Source: Volutella citrinella
Taxonomy: Eukaryota; Ascomycota; Sordariomycetes; Hypocreales; Nectriaceae
Reading direction: 5' to 3'
Assembly (NCBI GenBank): GCA_034401135.1
Contig: JAWZSP010000009.1
Coordinates: forward strand, 496,001 to 560,000
Length of the DNA: 64,000 bases
Under the pieces are notes generated by a model that worked only from the letters and a program-made list of their open reading frames with translations, searched no databases and had not been told where the DNA came from. Shown here in pieces: positions 20,648 to 30,150 of this stretch; the first letter of the stretch is position 1; every line of letters starts with the position of its first letter. Made by a program: the position numbers and the translations under genes.

Positions 20648-22102
20648 TTAGATACTGCCCACCTCGCAAATCCGCCTAGGAAACTCGAGAATTTTCCGTA
20701 GCTGCGGGATTTCGCTATGATAGCGCTCCAGATAGATGCATACGGCCTGGCACTCCAAAACACACCGTCGCCAGATGTGCCAGGCGTGAGATTGGCTGAA
20801 CCTGGCATACCAGTAGGCCATCAGTATCAGCGCATAAGGGTCCTTGTCGCGGACCAGCGATCTAAAATCGTCATGCATCATGCAGAGAAAGGAGAGGTAG
20901 CACCAGACGGTAGACTGGCTACTCTGCATAGCCAAGAGGTTGTCGAGGCAATTCGCGGCATCGCGGTAAGGGTTGATGTCATCGCCCTCGTCGTCGCCAA
21001 GGCCGAGGAGCTGTATCACCTCTTGCGGCAGCTCTGATAGTTTTGGCTTGGCGATCAGGGGCGCCTGGAGGTTAAAGTATCCCGCCTCGGCCCATGAGCG
21101 GAGGCAGCTGTCCTTCCTGCTCGGATCCACGATCCGCAACAGCTCTCGCTTGGCGTCAAATACTATCATCCAGTGGAGATCGCTCTCGGTGGGTTCGCTG
21201 AGCGGCCAGGCCTGTTCAGGTGTCCTGGCATCGATCTGGGAAAGAGTGGACGCGCCTAAGACGCTCCCGGCGGCCCATACTGCATCCTTTTCCGATGAGC
21301 TCAATGGGCCTGCCAGTGTCTTATTGAACAAGGCTGTTCCAGTGTATAGGTGGGACAGCTCAGTAACAGAGGGAGGCTGGGGAGTGGAAGACTCCAGGTG
21401 GCGGTCGTGGGTTAGAGTAATGCTTAACGCTAGGTGCATTAGGAATGGGTGCTAGGGTTCCGTCACAGTTAGCCAGATGATCATGCTGGATCGATCCAAG
21501 GGGTGAGTGATGAGGAGGCGTGTAGGACGGACATACCAAGCAGGCGAGGCGGAGCGTCTCTCGCTGGTAGAGATGCTGGGAGCCAGTGGTTGCCAGACTC
21601 GGAGTCGTCCTGAACTGGAACCGAGTAAGTACATCGAGGTCCTTTGCCGTCAGCTGGAGGGCCGGGCTTGGGGGATGGCCTTGCATCTGATCAAGTTGCT
21701 GCTGCTGCAGGGTAGAGTTGATGATGCCCAGGACTGTTGTCTTGGCCGAGGGTGATGGAAGTATCCCCATATGGTAGGGCCCATTCATGGAGACTTGTAG
21801 AATACCCTCGCCAGGGATGGCCTGCTGGCCATAGTTGCATAAGACACCGAAGCGACGGCAGTTTTTGCAGGTTGGCTTCTGCTCGTCACACTGAACGGGG
21901 TCCAGTTAGTCCAAAGCAATACGTTGTGGAGAAATGAAGGAAGAAGGAACCCCCCGGAGGCGCCAAGAGAATGATTTCGGCGCCATTGTCTACATACCTT
22001 GATCGAACGAAGCTTGCAGTTACCGCAACCATTCCGAGACTTGGTATGCCCGCGCCTTTTCCGAGCTGGCCGCTCCGTCGTTGGCGCGGACACAGGGGCC
22101 AT
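20648..22102 (-). CDS. Zn2Cys6 transcription factor
   Basis: Nuclear regulator of about 420 residues from three exons: 22102-21998, 21890-21537, 21451-20648. The zinc cluster is C26-X2-C29-X6-C36-X6-C43-X2-C46-X6-C53, preceded by the basic stretch RKRRGHTKSRNG. The first intron (107 nt, GTATGT...TTCAG) falls exactly between the Lys and the third Cys, the same place as in the other Zn2Cys6 gene of this window. A Gln-rich piece (LQQQQLDQMQ) follows. The large third exon lacks the classical MHR motif but is helical and typical of the shorter sterol-regulator-like (UPC2/C6-type) factors. ATG 22102 is the first in-frame ATG. It is divergent from an MDR reductase across 683 bp, which makes that gene a likely target. 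Confidence 0.88.
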
Positions 22103-22315
22103 ATTTGTCACCCGACGGGTAACTACTGGACTAGGTGACCTTATGGACACCCCACGCTCCACCGGGATGTAATATCCTTAGGTGCGGGTTATTTAGTGTG
22201 CTGTTGAGATGGTGACGGGAGTTGAAGGTTGATGATGCGTCTCGTCTTACGTTGTTCCAGTGGAATCAGGCATGGGCGGAAACCAGCATGGGGCTATTTT
22301 AGTGCACGCATCGGC

Positions 22316-22335
22316 GCTAGCCCACATTCGTATTC
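22316..22335 (+). repeat. direct repeat copy 1 in divergent promoter
   Basis: GCTAGCCCACATTCGTATTC; 18 of 20 bases match the copy at 22430-22449. A further GCTAGCCCAAGTA occurs about 10 bp after copy 2. Possible regulator binding site. Confidence 0.6.
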
Positions 22336-22429
22336 ACTCTGGCCAAGTATCCTGCTATCAGGTAAGCCGTATGTAGTCACTGTAGACTGTTTGTGCGAGA
22401 CTTTGAGCCCAGAGCTGCCCCATCTTTAC

Positions 22430-22449
22430 GCTAACCCATATTCGTATTC
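22430..22449 (+). repeat. direct repeat copy 2 in divergent promoter
   Basis: GCTAACCCATATTCGTATTC; second copy of the promoter repeat, 114 bp start to start from copy 1. Confidence 0.6.
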
Positions 22450-22785
22450 CCACGACGCTAGCCCAAGTACGTACCTGAAGAGTGGTGCTCCATTCTTCAA
22501 ACGCTAACCCTCCATCGTGTTCTCAACCAACAAGCCCAGTCAAGAATCCATGAAGTCCGGCATCATGAGGAGTACAAGTGCCGCAAGAGCCATCTCGCTG
22601 TATTGCGGTGCTCGGCCTTTCTCGGTGCCGCCCGAATCTAATCAAATCCCCGCGAGATGAGCCGAGCATCGCAAACATTAAATACAGCCCTTGTCCTCGT
22701 CCTCATCATGATTCGAATTACAGACACCCAGCATCAGCTTCACAACATACAGACTTGACGCCCTCTCATAACCCATCCTTCAACA

Positions 22786-23910
22786 ATGGCATCCTCTCTA
22801 CCAAAGACGATGCGCGCCCTCGTGTGCGAGGGAGTCGGCAAAGCTCTGCAGACCAAGACAGTTCCCACTCCGCAGCCCACACCGGGGAGCGTCGTCGTCA
22901 AGGTGCTCTGCGCCCAGGCCCAGCGCAGTCTGCCCGCCATCATCGCCGGCAAGACCCCCTTCACTTTCCCCAATCCCCTCACTCCCGGAAACACCGCCAT
23001 CGGCCGCGTTGCCGCCGTTGGGCCCGACACGACCAGCCTCGCCGTCGGACAGCTCGTCATGCTCGACAGCTTCATCAGGGGGCGCGACAACCCCGACGTC
23101 CAGATCCTCTGGGGCTTCTTCGACGGCTTCAGCCCGCAGTCCAAGAAGCTCATGGCCGACAACTGGTCCATGGGCTCCTACGCCGAGTACGTCCGCGCCC
23201 CCCTCGAAAACACCTGGGCCTTGGACGAGGCGCGCCTGTGCGGAGCGCCCTCGGACGGCGGCCTCGGCTACGACATTGAGCACCTCGCCTCCCTGCCTGA
23301 GATCCTCATTCCCTACGCCGGCCTGCGCGGCATCAAGCTCCAGCCCGGCGAGAAGATCCTCATCGCCCCGGCCACAGGCGGCTTCAGCGGCGCTGCCGTC
23401 TTTGCGGCGCTGAGCATGGGTGCTAGCGTTGTTGCCATGGGCCGCAACGTGTCCGTCCTCGAGAAGCTCAAGCAGAAGCTCCCACGAGTCCAGATTGTGC
23501 CCAACACGGGCGACGTCGAGGTCGATACGGCGGCACTCAAGGCTGTGGGCCCCATCGACGCGTACCTCGACCTCTCGCCCCCGATGGCGGCCGGTTCGAC
23601 GCATCCTCGCAGCTGTTTCCAAGCCCTGAAGATGTATGGTCGAGCTTCGCTCATGGGATTCGTCCCAACTGATCTGCCCGTGCCCTACTCCCACATTATG
23701 GGCAATAACATCACCATCCAGGGCCAGCTCATGTACGAGCGAGCAGATGTTAAGTCGCTCATTCGAATGGCCGAGTCTGGACAATTGAAGCTAGGACAGG
23801 CTGGTGGCTACGAGATCTGTGGGAGCTACGGCTTAGAGGAGATTGACGAGTGCTTCCGCGCGATACCGGAGCATGGCGAAGCCGGTCAAATCCTATTGGT
23901 GAAGCCTTAG
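22786..23910 (+). CDS. MDR-superfamily oxidoreductase (zinc-independent type)
   Basis: Single-exon, 374-residue medium-chain reductase. The N-terminal GroES-like half (MRALVCEGVGKALQTKTVP, then GNTAIGRVAAVGPD) and the Rossmann half (GEKILIAPATGGFSGAAVFAALSMGASVVAMGRN) are both clear, and the protein ends GEAGQILLVKP. The Cys/His/Glu ligands of catalytic zinc are absent, and there is no structural four-Cys zinc loop. It therefore more likely reduces a C=C or quinone than acts as an alcohol dehydrogenase. The coding sequence is strongly GC3-biased, with almost all silent positions C or G, more than its neighbours. It is divergent from a Zn2Cys6 regulator and followed by an acyltransferase on the same strand, suggesting one small pathway. 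Confidence 0.9.
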   Translation: MASSLPKTMRALVCEGVGKALQTKTVPTPQPTPGSVVVKVLCAQAQRSLPAIIAGKTPFTFPNPLTPGNTAIGRVAAVGPDTTSLAVGQLVMLDSFIRGRDNPDVQILWGFFDGFSPQSKKLMADNWSMGSYAEYVRAPLENTWALDEARLCGAPSDGGLGYDIEHLASLPEILIPYAGLRGIKLQPGEKILIAPATGGFSGAAVFAALSMGASVVAMGRNVSVLEKLKQKLPRVQIVPNTGDVEVDTAALKAVGPIDAYLDLSPPMAAGSTHPRSCFQALKMYGRASLMGFVPTDLPVPYSHIMGNNITIQGQLMYERADVKSLIRMAESGQLKLGQAGGYEICGSYGLEEIDECFRAIPEHGEAGQILLVKP

Positions 23911-24216
23911 ACATTGCCATGTTAGCTTTTACTCTAGATCCAGTTATTCACTCTAATTGCCCGTACTTCGCTACAATGTGACTTGGTGATTCCTAGATGC
24001 TAGCCGAGCTGCCCGAGCAGATGGCTTCAAAACAGCCGTGCTGCCTTGTCAACTTTGTGCGCACAATAGCCAACCAAGATCCCCACACGTTGGTGTCTCG
24101 AGTACTTGTAATCCCTAAATTTGCCACCATTCAAAAAGCGCAGTACATCTAGCTTTGACTTTGCGACTATTCCCAGCAGCTATCCCCCATTTCCACATAA
24201 CCAGGCGGAGGACACG
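23911..24216. other. intergenic region upstream of acyltransferase regulatory array
   Basis: 3' flank of the MDR gene and distal promoter of the acyltransferase. No exon is supported. Confidence 0.45.
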
Positions 24217-24285
24217 CCGGCACAGATCGACCGGCACACCGGTATGAGCTACCGGCACCAAACCACCGGCACAAGGTTACCGGCA
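24217..24285 (+). promoter_or_regulatory. array of CCGGCA motifs before the acyltransferase
   Basis: Five exact CCGGCA hexamers start at 24217, 24231, 24252, 24266 and 24280, plus a CCGGTA at 24239. Three of the steps are exactly 14 bp. The pair at 24230-24243 forms a perfect palindrome (ACCGG-CACA-CCGGT). CGG-type half sites in direct or inverted order are what Zn2Cys6 dimers bind, and such a factor is encoded 2.1 kb away. The array ends 88 bp before the ATG and 35 bp before a TATA box. Confidence 0.7.
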
Positions 24286-24320
24286 GAGTTCAGAGCCGCC
24301 AGCTGCTATTTTCCATGCCT

Positions 24321-24326
24321 TATAAA
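24321..24326 (+). promoter_or_regulatory. TATA box of the acyltransferase gene
   Basis: TATAAA at 24321-24326, 48 bp before the ATG and directly downstream of the CCGGCA array. Confidence 0.6.
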
Positions 24327-24373
24327 TTCCGCGAATGAACGGAGGTACCCTCTCAAGTAACTGCCAATTCACC

Positions 24374-25776
24374 ATGCCTGAACAAGTGGGAGTTCGTAGG
24401 GTTGAGACTCGGCTGCTGGGTACGCCTAGCTTCTCCTGACTGCCTCTAATCAGTTTTGAATGCTGACATTTCCAGGGCCTCTTGAGAATTATTCCCTATG
24501 CCGCAGCAAGCTTGGCATCTACGCCAATGTTTGCGTCACGGCAAACTACACCCTGAAGACCAACGATAGTCTCCGGGTCGCGCTCTTCCGTGGAGTGGCT
24601 GCCGTGATAGCCAAACACCCCATACTGTCCGCAGTACCAATCGATGCCGAAGGTGGAGCTCGGTTCGTGCGTCTGGATTCGATCGACCTTGAAAATACCA
24701 TCACTTTTGTTGAGTACAAGACCGAGATTCCTAGTCTGGGGGATGCCGCCTTGGATGAGTTTCTCCAGAATCAACATAACCTGCCGTTCACCCACAGTGA
24801 AATACAGCAGCCATTTTGGAGGATCAGTGTGCTACTAAATAGAAGCGAGCCTGCGGTCTTCGCCGTCTGCTTTTGCTTTCACCATTCAATCGCGGACACA
24901 AAGAGTGCACTCGTATTTCACGAGGATCTAGAACATGCACTGTCCTTTCCAACATCGACAAACGAAGTCAGAACTACTATATGCTGTGAGAAGCTTCTGC
25001 CTCCACTGGAATCGGTCTACAGCCTACAGGTTTCGGACCGATTCCTCCAGTCTATGAGGGCTCCTATTGAGCCAGAAGGGGATGTTTGGAGTGGCTCGAT
25101 CCAGTCTCTCCCGGTCAGCACCAGAATCTCGACTTTACGATTTAGTCCATCGGAATTTGATGTTGTGAAGGCCAAATGCAAGGAGCATGGGGTCACGTTG
25201 ACGGCGTTGTTGATGGCTGCTGTTTCTGCAGCCTTCTTCGATGCTCTCCCAACTCAATGCTCGACTCTATGGGGAGACTGCGCAGTTTCGCTCCGTCCCC
25301 TCTTGCCCTTTCCCATCACGGAAAGATCCATGGGCTGTTATGTGGGCTCATTTACTCGCAAGTATGAGAGGGGTCGGCATTCACTGTGGGAAGATGCAGA
25401 AAATACCAAAGGAACCATTGAGGAGACAAAGAACAACAAGGGCCGAGATATGCCTGTTTCGTTTCTGGGACACGTCAATGACATGTCGAGCTGGCTCTCT
25501 CGTAAACTAGGCAAGAGACGCTGGGCTGCCTGGGAGCTGAGCAACGTGGGAACATTTACCCAGCCCGAGGCATCTGGTGGAAGCTGTCAGATAAGCCAGG
25601 GACTATTTAGCCAGAGCGCAAGCGCGTGCTCTGGCGCAGTCAAGATTAGTGTGATGACGGGAAGAGAGAGGAGCCTGGCCCTTGCATTCTCATGGCAGCA
25701 GGGCGTGGTTGATGAAGACATGGTTGCGTCAATAATTTTGAACCTCAAGAGCCTCATCACCCAAGTCATAAGCTAG
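24374..25776 (+). CDS. alcohol O-acetyltransferase-like enzyme (HxxxD acyltransferase)
   Basis: Predicted 448-residue acyl-CoA-dependent transferase of the fungal ATF/condensation-domain superfamily. Exon 1 is 24374-24419 and exon 2 is 24476-25776; the intron is 56 nt (GTACGC...TTCCAG). Splicing joins VETRLLG to PLENYSLCRSKLGIYANV, the typical opening of this family. The catalytic motif is HHSIAD (H152-x3-D156). Later conserved blocks include VTLTALLMAAVSAAF, DCAVSLRPLLP and the C-terminal WELSNVGTF. The likely reaction is transfer of an acetyl or similar acyl group to a hydroxyl of a small molecule. Together with the MDR reductase and Zn2Cys6 factor upstream, it could decorate a secondary metabolite made elsewhere. 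Confidence 0.88.
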
Positions 25777-26547
25777 ATTTGAATGCAAGAGATGTTGATT
25801 GTCCCGCTAGTGAGCCCTTCTTCGCATACTGTTATCAGAGGGTGCGAGCTTCTGTGCGACTGCAATGTCTCCGGATAAGTGACTTGTCCATGGTTGCTTG
25901 TGCGAGCAAAGAATGAAAAAGGGGAGAATTCTCCAGCATGTACCTTTCACTCTGTCAAATAATTCTAAAAAATAAAATAAAAACACAGCTCTTGGGCGAA
26001 CGCGGTGGCTGTCAGTCAGGCAGACACCCCGAAATAGCACACCAGAGTGTCAGGCCATCCCGACTCCTCGTCCCTTCTGACATTTGTTGAATGCCGCACT
26101 CTCTCCACATATCAAATCACCAAATCCTACACTAGTTCCAGTGCACGGGGATTAACCTCGAGATATTGAGAAAGAAAACCCGCGTTGATTCCCTGAGAGA
26201 GATCTCTGATGATATTGGTGGTCTCCGTCAAGACATCGATTTATGCAAGCGATACAGACATTGGCAAGGAGATGGGATTTTGGTAAGCTGAAACGCACAT
26301 AATCCGTGTAAGCAGCCATGGCCCTCGCGAGGTGGAATACGACGAGGACTTTGGTCGCCGCAGAAATTCTCTTCTAAGCCAGCTGAGGCAGTGCATGCAC
26401 CTGGGCCCGAGCATCAAAAGGCCAAAACGTAGGACGAGAAGGCGGGATATAAAGCAAGGCTGCCACGATGCTCGCCAGTCATCACATCTACATTCGTCCA
26501 TCTCAAAGCCTAAACAAGAAAGAGAAGAGGCCTTCTACCCCCGCATC
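25777..26547. other. intergenic region, promoter of secreted protein
   Basis: About 770 bp with no supported exon. The frame of the next gene is open upstream to 26332, but a TATA box inside that stretch and the signal peptide at 26548 argue it is 5' UTR. Confidence 0.5.
26448..26453 (+). promoter_or_regulatory. TATA box of secreted protein gene
   Basis: TATAAA within GGGATATAAAGC, 95 bp before the chosen ATG. It supports 26548 rather than an upstream start. Confidence 0.6.
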
Positions 26548-27045
26548 ATGAAGTTCAACGCCTTCTTGATTCTCGCCGCCGCTGGCCTCGCATCCGCAAC
26601 ATCCCCCGAGGAACAAGGCACCAGCTGTAAGCCAACTAAGTCGTGCGAGCTCCGCAACACCCTCAAGGGCAGCCCCATCGAAACGAACGAGCTGCTGTGC
26701 AAAAAGGAGCAGGGCGAGTTCCGCGCCGACTGGACCTTTTCGTCAAAGCAGACGCGCGGGGGCCAGTACGAGATGGCCTTTTACGACGAGGCGTGCAAGA
26801 CGCGGGCCAAGTTCAACATTTACACGGCCAAGGAGCACAAGGACTGCGCATCGTGGACGGTTGTGGGCACCGACGACTCCTTCCTGCGGGGGGGTCTTCT
26901 AACCGTCGACCTCGACCTGGAGGCCTTCCAGGTGGAGTGGAACGGCTACGAATTCAACATGAACACCTGCGAGTGCGATCATAAGTCGGATGGTTATGAT
27001 GCCGAAACAGCCTGCCGGTGCACCTTTGCTGTAGCTATCGAGTAG
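26548..27045 (+). CDS. small secreted cysteine-containing protein
   Basis: Single-exon 165-residue protein with a clear signal peptide (MKFNAFLILAAAGLASA) cleaved before TSPEEQ. The mature protein has nine Cys, with pairs near both ends (TSCKPTKSC and CECDHK...ACRC), and alternating hydrophobic/polar stretches that suggest a compact beta-rich fold. Likely extracellular. I do not recognise a family; size and Cys content are effector-like, but no enzymatic motif is visible. The second half of the ORF is strongly GC-rich at third positions. The ATG was chosen because it starts the signal peptide and follows a TATA box at a normal distance. Confidence 0.8.
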   Translation: MKFNAFLILAAAGLASATSPEEQGTSCKPTKSCELRNTLKGSPIETNELLCKKEQGEFRADWTFSSKQTRGGQYEMAFYDEACKTRAKFNIYTAKEHKDCASWTVVGTDDSFLRGGLLTVDLDLEAFQVEWNGYEFNMNTCECDHKSDGYDAETACRCTFAVAIE

Positions 27046-28354
27046 ACCTTAGTGCTTGGAGTAGCAGGGTTGCATATTGGATGCGCCGATTATAGCAACA
27101 ATTGAAGCATCTCGTCCTCGCCGTCGTATCGCTATTGGGATCTTCGGTTGGCACAGCCATTCCTCAGATCGAATTGTAAAATACAGGCATTAACTTGCAT
27201 TTTAACATATCAGGCCACTCGCAATATCAGGTGCATGAATTCGTATACGTGGCCATCAGTCTGGCAGTCATCACCAAAGTTCCCCAGAGGATCATAGCAC
27301 AGCTCACTGTTGAACGCCAGGGCTTTCGCATCCTCTACTAGCATCCCTCAGCATGAAGAGATCCACTGAAACAAGCATACACCACCGAGAAACCGGCTGC
27401 ATGGCTTCGATGCAAGATGCCTGGTCATGCTACACTACCACAGACTGCCGCATCTGTTCATGCATGCGACGCATCCATCACGTCCCCTCCTTCGCGGCGC
27501 TTTTACCCGGTGCCCCGAATCCCCGATAGACACTGTCAACCGAGCCATCGGGAGAGCGAGAGATGATGCAAGGCTCGTTGAGCCACAGCACAACATGCGT
27601 AGTAATGTGTAATTGAGTCAGGCGCAGTGAATGGCATCCAGCCAGCCACACCACCAAGAGGCCCATGGCGAGATGCTTGCGCGCTCAATGCATCTAATCC
27701 AAACCTCCAAACCACAAACCCTACACAAAAACTGTCGCGAAGATCCACTCAATCCGACTTACCTAACCAGAAAGCCAAGTCGTGACCGTTGAAGTAATAG
27801 CGCCTGCGACCGTTGAGGGTGTGACCATCTCGGCCTCACAACGTGGGTACGTGCCGATCGATGGCGCTAATTCACCTTAGTCAGGAGAAGAGGCGGCGCC
27901 CGCCGGTCGGCCGGAAATAATGGCTCGAGGTAAAAAATCGCCGCCAGGAACAAGCGCATGCAACAAGTAAATGGGATACGAGATGGCCGGGGGTGCAATT
28001 GACAAGCAGGATTGGCGGCCCCCGGACTGACCACACATGGGGAGGGAAACGATAAAAGTATTCATCACGGCATCAGGAGCAGAGGTATGCGTAAAAGATA
28101 AAATCGTCGTCTTTTATTTGTGAGCGGACACAATTTGGCTGTTTTGTAATCCAAAGTTCCGCCCCCAACGCCTGGCTCTAGAGGATGCGACGCATAAAGA
28201 GGAGATGGGAATAGGTACAAGCACAGTCTGAGGTGCGCCCACTATTCTAAGTGCTGCTGTCTATGGTACAATCAATCGCCTCTAGGCGCGTCCGCCCCGT
28301 CTATCAGAAAGTTCGTAACATTACACGCGAGTCTGCCGTGGGTGGGCAGGTCGC
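27046..28354. other. intergenic region, no gene seen
   Basis: About 1.3 kb between the 3' ends of two converging genes. Only short frames without recognisable content are present. The right part should hold the 3' UTR of cytochrome c. Confidence 0.45.
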
Positions 28355-29306
28355 TTAAGCGGTGGAGTCCTTGAGGTAGCTGCAGGGCACGGGTCAGCAT
28401 TCGTCATTTTACTTAGCTTCAGCCGACTTTCGACCCTCGGCTAGGCGCAGGCCATCCGCGACACCAATGATGAAGCAGAGGCAGACGCCAAGCAATGAGT
28501 GTCAACGGGCCGCGGGAGTTGGGCATCAACTTACGCAATGAGGTCGTTGCGGTCCTTCTCCTTCTTGAGACCACCGAAGGCCATCTTGGTGCCGGGGAGG
28601 TACTTCTTGGGGTTCTCGAGGTAGGCGAACAGGGTCTTCTCGTCCCAGGTGATGCCGGCAGCCTTGTTGGCGTCGGTGTAGGCGTAGCCCTCAACGGCAC
28701 CAGTCTGACGGCCGAAAAGGCCGTGCAGGGCAGGGCCGATCTTGTTGCCGCCGCCAGCCTCAACGGTGTGGCACTGAGCACATCGGGTCTTGAAGAGGTT
28801 GGCACCCTTCTTGATATCGCCTGGAGAGCGAGTCAGCATTCAATCCATTGTCTCTCATGACAGTCTTGTTCGTGTCACAGCCCGCGCAAGCCACCGAGGA
28901 TGAGGCGCCAGCCCGGGAGGGGGGCGACCGCCAGCAGCGTGAGTCGTTAGAGCAATCGCGAGGGGATTCCCAGAATGTCCCAGGCCTCTAGGAAAGAGGC
29001 CTGTCGTGGGTTGGCGGCGTTGCGACCCCGTGGCACCAGGGAAAATGACGCAGCCAAGGTCATCCTGTATTGTGCCACAACGGTGCCACTGTCACCAACA
29101 GCGAAAACACCGCGGGCAGCCCGCAAGCGCAGCGGCAAGCGGCGGTCGCAAAACCCACGAGGCAATCCCCAGAGGCCAGGAAGTCGATCCTCGAGTCCCA
29201 ATTGGTGTGGCAATTGGCATCCGCGGGTGGAAGAGGTGCCTGAGCCTCGGCAGGCGAGGCGCGCGTGACGAACGGAGTGCTGAATGGGAGACTTACCGCC
29301 AGCCAT
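28355..29306 (-). CDS. CYC1: cytochrome c, mitochondrial electron carrier
   Basis: Soluble intermembrane-space haem protein that carries electrons from complex III to complex IV. It has 106 residues in three exons: a 10-nt exon 1 (29306-29297, MAG plus one base), exon 2 28820-28535, and exon 3 28379-28355. The haem motif is CAQCH (C17, C20, H21), the axial Met is in PGTKMAFGG (M83), and [11 protein letters not shown] is the conserved loop with the Lys usually trimethylated in fungi. The end is LKDSTA. Intron 1 is 475 nt, long for this genome, and contains a CCAATTGG palindrome. Intron 2 is 155 nt. The tiny first exon makes automatic annotation likely to miss the start. Confidence 0.96.
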
Positions 29307-30150
29307 TGTGAAGGTTGAGTGAGTCTAAAGGAGGACTAAAAGGTCGGAGAAGGTATCGAAGGGCGATCGGGCGGATCGAGAGAGACTTGAGCGAGGTTGT
29401 GGTGGTGGATGAGAAAGGAGGAGAGAAGGAGGGAAAGAAAAAATGGTGGCAGCCGAAAAGTTTATGACAGCATGACACGAGCAGGCAAACCGGGCCTTGG
29501 CCTCAGTCAGGGAGGACGGATGGCGCTGCGAATTGCGCTGCTAGGGCGGCCCAGCGGACTGCGGTGGACCCCGGCGGACCCTGGTCAGCCTGGGAGGCAA
29601 GCCACAGGTGGCGGTGGCCCGACCAATCACGCCTCGAGAATTACGCAGATTACCTACACGATGCCGTTGGTCGCCCCGGGTGAAGTCGGATCTGGGCGGG
29701 TCCGGCCTCGGCCGCACCATTATTCCGAAGACCGGTTTACCCGCGGCCGCCCGGACAGGACTAGCGCCCGGCCCTCGAGCAGGTTAAGCAGGAGCTGGTC
29801 TGATGCCGCAGTGGCCGCCAGCGCGGGAAGGTGGTCAAGTGGCCGGCAGAAAAAAAAACAAAGTTGGGGATTGGGGGGTGGAAGGAGCCAGGGAGCACCG
29901 TTCGGGCGGCCGGCCCCGGATTTGATTGGCCGCAGCCGTCGTTTTGGCGGACTGGAGCCTCCGCTGGCGGTTCAACACCAAGGAAACGGCAAGCTGCAAA
30001 CAATTCTGCCCGGCCGTGACCGACACCGCAGGCCATCCCAGCAGACCACACCTGCGCCCCCGGCCAAGGCCACAGCCCACCGCAAGCGAAGGCAACACCA
30101 GACAGGCAAGCTGCCCAGACGCTCCAGCTACGCCTCACAAGCCCATCGCC
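29307..30150. promoter_or_regulatory. divergent promoter of two mitochondrial-protein genes
   Basis: An 844-bp region between cytochrome c and a mitochondrial membrane protein. It contains CCAAT at 29623-29627 and the inverted form ATTGG at 29925-29929, the core bound by the HAP/CBC complex that controls respiratory genes in fungi. Long open frames across it are GC-driven shadows. Confidence 0.5.

Larger units (their letters stand above)
22103..22785. promoter_or_regulatory. divergent promoter, Zn2Cys6 factor / MDR reductase
   Basis: A shared 683-bp upstream region. It contains a 20-bp imperfect direct repeat (22316-22335 and 22430-22449) and one CCGGCA at 22557-22562, the motif found as an array before the acyltransferase. 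No exon is supported. Confidence 0.55.

Noticed and set aside
22798..23784. 328-codon minus-strand frame
   Set aside because: Shadow of the GC3-biased MDR reductase gene, which has clear domains on the plus strand.
26332..26547. Upstream extension of the secreted protein frame
   Set aside because: A TATA box lies inside it and the signal peptide begins at 26548.
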